A stretch of DNA of 63,417 nt from Dokdonella sp. (GTDB lineage Bacteria; Pseudomonadota; Gammaproteobacteria; Xanthomonadales; Rhodanobacteraceae), in the NCBI GenBank assembly GCA_023228465.1, contig JALOBC010000017.1:1-63417 (forward strand). The letters are read 5' to 3'. Positions 57,701-63,417 of the stretch are shown here, piece after piece. Positions within the stretch are counted from its first letter, which is position 1. Each line of letters begins with the position of its first letter. The notes below the pieces were generated by a model. The model was not told the DNA's origin. It saw only the letters and a program-made list of their open reading frames with translations, and did not search any database. The position numbers and the translations under genes were made by a program.

Positions 57701-57933
57701 TGATGACCTCGCTGGCGTTCATCATGGGCGTGTCGCCGCTGGCATTCTCCACCGGTGCCGGTGCCAATGCCCGCCACGCCATCGGCACCGGTGTGATCGG
57801 CGGCATGATCTTCGCCACCTTCCTTGGCGTGCTGCTGATCCCGGTGTTCTATGTCGTCGTGCGTCGCCTGCTCGGTGACAAGCTCGACCACCCGCCGGCA
57901 CCACCCGAACTCCCGACGCAGTCGTCCACATAG
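54784..57933 (+). CDS. RND multidrug efflux transporter (AcrB/MexB, HAE1 family)
   Basis: A 1,049-residue inner-membrane drug/proton antiporter with the usual 12 spans and two large periplasmic loops. Proton-relay residues are conserved: Asp407 and Asp408 (LAIGIVVDDAIVVIENVERI) and Lys938 (GLAAKNAILIVEFA). N-terminal MARFFIDHPVFAWVIAILIS and the ending LIPVFYVVVRRLLG are standard. One oddity is a seven-serine run (LYFSSSSSSSGRAS, about residues 78-88) encoded by an AGTTCC hexanucleotide repeat; AcrB has SSNSDSTG there. Starts 9 nt after acrA with AGGAG upstream. A terminator-like hairpin follows the stop. Confidence 0.94.
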   Translation: MARFFIDHPVFAWVIAILISLAGVISIFSLGVESYPNVVPPQVTVGASYPGASADTTEKTVTQVIEQQLTGIDHLLYFSSSSSSSGRASITLTFETGTDPDIAQVQVQNKVALATPRLPSEVVQQGVVVAKANAGFLMVVALRSENPAIDRNALNDIVGARVLDQIARIPGVGSTQQFGSEYAMNIWLDPDKLRGYGLSAGQALAAVRAQNVQFAAGAIGAQPSPESQGFTATVSAESRFSSPEQFENILLRTQADGTSVYLRDVARVGLGAFNYGFDTQWNGKPTGAFAIQLLPGANALNVADLVRAKMDELAPSFPEGVSWFSPYDSTTFVKVSIREVVKTLGEAMVLVFLVMLIFLQNLRATIIPTLVIPVALLGTFFGMEVIGFTINQLTLFGMVLAIGIVVDDAIVVIENVERIMTEEGLPVKEATRKAMGQITGAVVAITVVLAAVFIPSALQGGTAGAIYQQFALTIAMAMVFSAFLALGFTPALCATMLKHSAHHEDRNFIFRWFNKGFGRVSRTYVRHTGSAVHHAPRWMLLFAVIVILAGFLFMRLPGSFLPEEDQGNVLAVVQLPSGATLQRTQAVMEQVRQTLAADDAFDGMMGVAGFSFVGQGENVGMAFIRLKPWSERSTNSAEFIQRANQKLYGIRDAQIFVVNLPTVQGLSQFGGFDMYLQDRAGAGREALAEARNTLLGAAARNASLTAVRPNTLEDAAQVQLEVDRVQAQSMGLSVSDIYSAIQLMFAPVYVNDFFYQGRIKRVTMRADEQFRMSLDALNHFYTPSTHKDASGLPEMIPLSNVVNASWFSAPPSLTRYNGYSAIEIVGSQAPGYSSGEAMTALQNIVNNDLPTGFGYDWTGQSYQEILSGNAATLLLVLSIVVVFLCLAALYESWSIPVAVLLVVPLGVLGALVFANLRGLPNDIFFKVGLVTIIGLAAKNAILIVEFAVAEQKAGRSLREATVDAARLRFRPILMTSLAFIMGVSPLAFSTGAGANARHAIGTGVIGGMIFATFLGVLLIPVFYVVVRRLLGDKLDHPPAPPELPTQSST

Positions 57934-57959
57934 ACCCGCTTCCCGGCGCGTCCGACGCA

Positions 57960-57986
57960 GGTCGGCGGCAACAGGTGCCGCCGACC
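57960..57986 (+). terminator. hairpin after the efflux operon
   Basis: GGTCGGCGGCA (57960-57970), loop ACAGG, TGCCGCCGACC (57976-57986): a perfect 11-bp GC stem 26 nt after the acrB stop. There is no T-tract, so it is either a terminator of reduced efficiency or a 3' stabilising structure. Confidence 0.55.
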
Positions 57987-58104
57987 ATGCGCAATTTCGC
58001 GCGGGCCGCCGCCTCCCACCCGCGGTCCGTCGCATGCCGGTCCGGCGGCTGGCCGCGACACGCAAGCGCGAGCCGCGTCGCTACAATGGCGGATTGCCAA
58101 CCCG

Positions 58105-58869
58105 ATGATCGACATGAGCGCACCCGCGGATCGCATCCTCGACAAGACCTGGTTCTACCGCTTCCGCTTGCCCGACGGCCGCGTCACGCGCACCTATGAC
58201 GACGGCGCGCTGGACGCGATCCACAGCACCCGCCTTGCCATGCTCAAGCAGGTCGTCGAAGCGCGCTTCGGAACCGACCTGGCCGGTCGCCAGGTCATCG
58301 ACATCGCCTGCCACCAGGGCTGGTTCTCCAGCCAGGTGCATGCCTGGGGCGCCGACTCGGTCCTGGCGGTGGACGCGCGCGCCGAGCATGTGGCCGACAC
58401 CCGGCTGATCGGTGCGGCGCTGGGCCTCGATCGCCTGCGCGTACTGCAATCGGACGTGCACGCGCTCGACGCCGCCACGCTGGGGCAATTCGACCTGGTG
58501 CTGATGCTGGGCCTCATCTACCACCTTGAAGACCCGATCGGCGCCCTGCGCCGCGCACATGCCCTGACGCGCGAGCTGTGCGTGGTCGAAACCCAGGTCG
58601 TGCCGGGCCTCACGGGCATGGTCGATTACGGCAGCTACCGCTTCGTGCGCCCGCTCAAGGGCTCGTTCGGCATCATCGACGAAACCGACGACACGCACGG
58701 TCCCGAGGCCAGCACGACCGGCATCTGTCTGGTGCCGAGCGTGGAAGCGCTGATGTGGATCATGCGCAAGATCGGCTTCCCGCGCGTGGAGTTGCTGCCC
58801 GTGCCGGCCGACGGCTACGAACAGCTCGTGCACGGCAAGCGCGTGATGGTGGCCGGCTACGTGGACTGA
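58105..58869 (+). CDS. SAM-dependent methyltransferase (CmoB-like/DUF1698 type)
   Basis: A 254-residue Rossmann-fold methyltransferase. The SAM-binding motif I is VIDIACHQGWFSSQVHAWGA (residues ~62-81), followed by VLAVDARAEHV (acidic residue for the ribose) and the post-I motif FDLVLMLGLIYHLEDPIGAL. The D-x-x-C-x-x-GWFS and LIYHLEDP strings resemble CmoB and other DUF1698 enzymes, but the protein is shorter than CmoB (~320) and lacks its N-terminal part, so the substrate is open. A small-molecule or glycan methylation is as likely as tRNA. Start ATG 58105 (another at 58114); CTACAATGG about 20 nt upstream looks like a -10 element. Confidence 0.72.
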   Translation: MIDMSAPADRILDKTWFYRFRLPDGRVTRTYDDGALDAIHSTRLAMLKQVVEARFGTDLAGRQVIDIACHQGWFSSQVHAWGADSVLAVDARAEHVADTRLIGAALGLDRLRVLQSDVHALDAATLGQFDLVLMLGLIYHLEDPIGALRRAHALTRELCVVETQVVPGLTGMVDYGSYRFVRPLKGSFGIIDETDDTHGPEASTTGICLVPSVEALMWIMRKIGFPRVELLPVPADGYEQLVHGKRVMVAGYVD

Positions 58870-59012
58870 ACGCGCCCGCAGCGTTCCCGCCAGGTCATTG
58901 CGCGGCAGCTTGTGACAACCGGACGCCACGGCACCCCGCGCGCACTGCCTGAGAACATGGCATTGAACTTGCATTACGCACTGCACCCGACAGTGCGGTA
59001 TGCAGCAACTCG

Positions 59013-60731
59013 ATGAGCGCCATGTCCTTTCCAATTCAGGCCCCGACCCTCGACCGCGGTGGACGGCGCCTTCCGCTGCGCCTGCTGCTGGTGTTCGGCG
59101 CGCTGACGCTCATGCTGGGCGCGATCGGCGTGCAGGTGGGCCGCGCGTCCGGCGCCTTCCTCGACGAAAACGCGCGGGTCGTCCACGCGCTGCAGGTGGA
59201 ACAGGCGATCGGCAAGATCGTCGCCACCCTGCGTGACGCCGAAGCGAACCAGCGCGCGCACATGATCTCGGGGATGCCCGAGCGCCTCGACGACCACTTC
59301 GCGCAGCTGCCGGAACTCACGCACTACCTGCAGCGCCTGGCCACCCTGGTCGAAGATCAGCCGGCACAGCGTGCGGCCGCCGCCGAACTCACCGCCGCCA
59401 TCGAGCAGCGCCGGCGCAGCATGGCCGACAGCCTCAGTCTCTACCAGAAGGGCGGCTTGGACCTGGTCCGCTCGGATTCCTCGTTCCAGGCCGCGCGCGA
59501 GGAGGACCTGGCCATCGATACCCTCGCACGGCGCATGCTGGCCGTCGAAACCGCGACCTTCGAGCAGGGCCGGATACGCTCGCTGCGCACCGCGCGCATC
59601 ACGCGCATCGCCACCGGTGTTGCGACCACGCTGTGCATCGCCATGCTGCTCGTCGCGCTGGCCCTGATCCTGCGCGAGATCAAGCGCCGCCGCGGCAGCG
59701 AAGCGCGCCTGCACAACTCGCTCGCCGAACTCGCGCGCAGTCTCGAGGAATCCCTGCGCCTGGGCGAAACACTGCGCCAGTTCTCCGACCTCGGTTCCAT
59801 GCTGCAGGGCTGCCGGAGCATCGACGAAGCCACGACCGGGCTGCGCACTTCGCTGGCACGCCTGCTGCCCGATTGCGCGGGCTCGATCCAGCTCATCAAG
59901 GCCTCGCAGAACCTGGTCGAGGAAGTCGTCCGCTGGGGCGATCTGCCCGAAGGCGCACAGACCCTGTTCCTTCCCGACGACTGCTGGGCGCTGCGTCGCG
60001 GCCAGACCCACCCCATACCCGGCACGCTCGATGCGTTCCGCTGCAAGCACCTGGCCGGAATCGACGCGGCAGACTACCTGTGCGTGCCGCTGATGGCGCA
60101 AGGGGAAATGCTGGGAACGCTCAGCCTGTTCGGCCCCTGCGCCACCTCCGCGGCCACACGTCCGATCGCCGAGACGGCTGCCGAGCAGGTCTCGCTGGCG
60201 CTTGCGAACCTGAATCTCCAGGACATGCTGCGCACGCAGTCGCTGCGCGACCCGCTGACCGGGCTGTTCAATCGTCGCTACCTGGAGGCATCCTTCGAGC
60301 GCGAGTTGCTGCGCGCCAGCCGCCGCGAACTGCCGCTCAGCGTGCTGATGCTGGACATCGACCACTTCAAGCGCTTCAACGACAGCCATGGCCACGAGGC
60401 CGGCGATACCCTGCTGGCGCAGTTCGGCGCCCTGCTCGCCCGCCTGGTGCGCCAGGAAGACGTCGCCTGCCGTTACGGCGGCGAGGAGTTCATCGTGCTG
60501 CTCCTGGATACCGATGCGCCGAAGGCCGCCGAACGCGCCGAGGCGGTGCGCGCCGCGGTGCGCGAGTTGTCCGTGCAGCATCGCCGCCAGACGCTCGGCC
60601 CGGTCAGCGTGTCGATCGGCATCGCCACCTATCCGCGCGACGGCAGGCAGCCAGCGGAACTGCTGCGCAGCGCCGACCGCGCGCTGTATACGGCCAAGCA
60701 CGCCGGGCGCGATCGCGTCGTCAGCGCCTGA
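59013..60731 (+). CDS. diguanylate cyclase with CHASE3, GAF and GGDEF domains
   Basis: A 572-residue membrane sensor making cyclic di-GMP. First span at about residues 21-43; a periplasmic CHASE3-like helical domain (VVHALQVEQAIGKIVATLRD, ANQRAHMISGMPERLDDHFA); a second span about 198-220; a short coiled-coil (EIKRRRGSEARLHNSLAELA); a GAF domain (~260-400, with DYLCVPLMAQGEMLGTLSLF); and the GGDEF domain with DPLTGLFNRRYLEASFEREL and an active G-G-E-E-F at residues 489-493. The inhibitory I-site R-x-x-D (RQED) sits five residues before, so product inhibition is expected. ATG at 59013; ATG 59022 is also possible. No phosphodiesterase or partner gene is adjacent. Confidence 0.9.
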   Translation: MSAMSFPIQAPTLDRGGRRLPLRLLLVFGALTLMLGAIGVQVGRASGAFLDENARVVHALQVEQAIGKIVATLRDAEANQRAHMISGMPERLDDHFAQLPELTHYLQRLATLVEDQPAQRAAAAELTAAIEQRRRSMADSLSLYQKGGLDLVRSDSSFQAAREEDLAIDTLARRMLAVETATFEQGRIRSLRTARITRIATGVATTLCIAMLLVALALILREIKRRRGSEARLHNSLAELARSLEESLRLGETLRQFSDLGSMLQGCRSIDEATTGLRTSLARLLPDCAGSIQLIKASQNLVEEVVRWGDLPEGAQTLFLPDDCWALRRGQTHPIPGTLDAFRCKHLAGIDAADYLCVPLMAQGEMLGTLSLFGPCATSAATRPIAETAAEQVSLALANLNLQDMLRTQSLRDPLTGLFNRRYLEASFERELLRASRRELPLSVLMLDIDHFKRFNDSHGHEAGDTLLAQFGALLARLVRQEDVACRYGGEEFIVLLLDTDAPKAAERAEAVRAAVRELSVQHRRQTLGPVSVSIGIATYPRDGRQPAELLRSADRALYTAKHAGRDRVVSA

Positions 60732-60826
60732 CCTCGGCGGTTGCCGGCCTGGCCTGGGCGGGCGCATGCCGCCGCCGCGGCCGCGCCGAATCGCGCTGCC
60801 ACGGCGACTGCGCGCCGGCACGCTTC

Positions 60827-61987
<1,161 letters not shown>

Positions 61988-62477
61988 GGGTGCTCCAGGT
62001 CGAATGCGCCGCGCCGCCGGCAGCAGTGCCCTGGAGCGCGCGCCGTGGAGTGGACGAAACGCCTGATTCTAGCGGCTCGACGCCGCTTTCGCGCGGCCTG
62101 CGCGAAGGCCCGGATCACCGGGCACGCCTTCCAGCACACGCGCCCCCTGCACGCAATCCCTGCGCGCGCCCGCGTGGGGACGCGCCGCGAAGCGACGGCA
62201 CACTGCAGGGCGTGCCACGCAGCGCCGTTGCAGCGCCCGTCCTGCCAAGGGTGGATCGGATGCCGGAACCGGCGACGCAGGCAAGCAGGCGGCGCCGCAC
62301 GGCGTGTGGCAAGCTGCCCGCAAGCCGCGTGCGCGAAAGGTCGTTGCCTTGGCGAGCGCGGGCCGTGCGCGCACTCGCGCACAATTTCCGGGGTGGGACA
62401 CCTGCTGCCCAGGCGATATCGCCAGGCGGGAGGCCAAAACCATCCCATCAACCTGCGCCCACCCACCTGGAAAGCCC
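61988..62477. other. 490-nt divergent intergenic region, no gene recognised
   Basis: Between the acyl-CoA dehydrogenase and the beta-lactamase-family gene, which diverge. It is GC-rich; short frames on both strands have Arg/Pro-skewed composition. A TTCTAGCGGC string at about 62065 could be part of a dehydrogenase promoter on the minus strand (CTAGAATC, resembling the TAGAATC elements seen elsewhere). Nothing else was identified. Confidence 0.45.
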
Positions 62478-63417
62478 ATGCAGTGTATCGACGCAAAGCC
62501 ATCCGTCTGCCAGCCGCGGACGGGCGGCAGACATGTCGCCCTCCCGCTGCTCGCCCTCGGCGCCGCGCTTGCAGTGCTGTCCGGCGGCTGCGCGATGCAG
62601 CGCAGCCAGGTCATGCCGGATGCCCGCGTGATCGACCAGACCGCACGGGCACTGATGCAGCGTGGACACGTCGAGGGCCTGGCGCTCGCGGTGATCGAGC
62701 ATGGCGCGGTGGTGCACGTGGCGGCCTACGGAATCCGCAACGCGGCAGGTGACCCGCTCACGGCGCAGACCATCATGTACGGCGCATCGCTGACCAAGAC
62801 GGCGTTCGCCTGCCTGGTCATGCAACTGGTGGATGAGGGCCGCCTGGACCTCGATGCCTCGATCGCCGACCTGCTGCCGCGGCCCTTGCCGGACTACGCG
62901 GATTATCACGATCTCGCGTCGGACCCCCGCTGGAAGGACCTGACCCTGCGCATCCTGCTCACGCACACCACCGGCTTCGCGAATTTCCGCTGGCTGGAGG
63001 CGGATGGCAGGCTCCGCTTCCACTCCGATCCGGGCAGCCGCTATGGGTATTCGGGCGAAGGCTTCTACATTGCCCAGCTGGTGCTGGAAGAAGCGCTGGG
63101 CCTGGATGTCGGCAAGGAAATGCAGGCACGCCTCTTCGATCGCTTCGGCATGCCGAGGACCTCGATGCAGTGGCGCGCCGATTTCCGGCCCAACCTCGCC
63201 GACGGATTCAGGCAGGACGGCAGCAGCGAACCCCACGACGAACGATCCAGCGTCAGCGCGGCCGGTTCGATGGACACCGACATTGCCGACCAGGCCAGGC
63301 TCTGGGCCGCCATCGTGCGCGGAGATGGCCTCACCGGCGCTTCGCGCGCCGAGCTGGTGCGACCGCAGTTTCCCATCACCTCGGCGCACCAGTTCCCGAG
63401 TCTTGCAGCTGCCACCA
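62478..63417 (+). CDS. beta-lactamase-family serine hydrolase, lipoprotein (3' end outside window)
   Basis: An open frame of 313 codons that runs past the right edge, so only the N-terminal part is seen. Signal with lipobox VALPLLALGAALAVLSGGC (Cys38), so it is likely an outer-membrane-facing lipoprotein. The penicillin-binding fold is shown by the active-site S104-L-T-K107 (TIMYGASLTKTAFACLVMQL), LTLRILLTHTTGFANFRWLE, and the second motif region YGYSGEGFYIAQLVLEEALG, where Tyr-x-Asn is replaced by Y-S-G. This fits class C beta-lactamase-like esterases/peptidases rather than a true AmpC. The ATG at 62478 has GGAAAGCCC upstream. The third motif should lie beyond the window. Confidence 0.8.
   Translation, partial: MQCIDAKPSVCQPRTGGRHVALPLLALGAALAVLSGGCAMQRSQVMPDARVIDQTARALMQRGHVEGLALAVIEHGAVVHVAAYGIRNAAGDPLTAQTIMYGASLTKTAFACLVMQLVDEGRLDLDASIADLLPRPLPDYADYHDLASDPRWKDLTLRILLTHTTGFANFRWLEADGRLRFHSDPGSRYGYSGEGFYIAQLVLEEALGLDVGKEMQARLFDRFGMPRTSMQWRADFRPNLADGFRQDGSSEPHDERSSVSAAGSMDTDIADQARLWAAIVRGDGLTGASRAELVRPQFPITSAHQFPSLAAAT

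Noticed and set aside
62448-63389. A 313-codon minus-strand frame at the right edge
   Set aside because: The plus strand encodes a lipoprotein with a lipobox and SxxK motif; the minus frame is its shadow.

Overview
The window is about 63.4 kb of very GC-rich, densely coded chromosomal DNA. It looks like a gammaproteobacterium of the Xanthomonadales (Lysobacterales), probably near Rhodanobacteraceae/Lysobacteraceae. The reasons are the serine/homoserine O-succinyltransferase-type MetX, the very large NAD-glutamate dehydrogenase, the scpA-scpB-rluB cluster with a long basic RluB tail, the REP sequences of the xanthomonad 'GGAGCGGCTTCAGCCGCGA' type, and the weak-35/TAGAAT promoters. This assignment is inference from gene families; no database was searched. 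No prophage, insertion sequence, CRISPR array or integrase was seen.

Layout. 1-4.8 kb: the 3' remnant of a cytochrome c gene, rsuA and an HNH protein (YajD type) on the minus strand, then a plus-strand run of an SPFH membrane protein with a perfect inverted repeat in its promoter, an Arc-like ribbon-helix-helix protein, an acidic Ala/Pro-rich protein ending in a DUF3887-like domain, and a VanY-like carboxypeptidase. 4.9-9.3 kb: a secreted penicillin-acylase-family hydrolase and the protease HtpX (minus), the latter behind a possible heat-shock promoter. 9.4-18.3 kb (plus): gluQ, phaB, a decayed exported-protein gene with two in-frame TGA codons, scpA-scpB-rluB, a cyanophycinase-like protein without its catalytic serine, a type II 3-hydroxyacyl-CoA dehydrogenase and an EF-P-like factor. 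18.3-19.0 kb: a REP cluster containing a 73-bp tandem duplication. 19.0-30.7 kb: two paralogous APC amino-acid transporters and a giant cyclic beta-glucan synthase of about 2,860 residues.

30.8-38.1 kb: a complete cytochrome c maturation operon, ccmABCDEFGHI, almost all genes overlapping by 4 nt. 38.2-40.1 kb: metX-type acyltransferase (TTG start) and a cysteine dioxygenase that retains the Cys-Tyr cofactor pair. 40.3-45.0 kb (minus): tRNA-Leu(CAA), serS, dacB, rarA. 45.4-48.1 kb: rlmJ (plus), a predicted zinc peptidase and nadK (minus). 48.4-53.3 kb (minus): NAD-glutamate dehydrogenase of 1,647 residues. 53.6-57.9 kb: an RND efflux pair (acrA/acrB type). 58.1-63.4 kb: a small methyltransferase, a CHASE3-GAF-GGDEF diguanylate cyclase, an acyl-CoA dehydrogenase (minus) and a beta-lactamase-family lipoprotein running off the right edge.

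Most genes are housekeeping or envelope functions: respiratory cytochrome assembly, translation and rRNA modification, cell-wall hydrolysis, periplasmic glucan synthesis, efflux, amino-acid uptake and catabolism. I found no clear new multi-gene system. The most unusual items are the TGA-interrupted gene, the catalytically altered cyanophycinase-like protein, the SPFH/Arc unit with its palindromic operator, the low-complexity DUF3887 protein with a duplicated motif, and the REP cluster.
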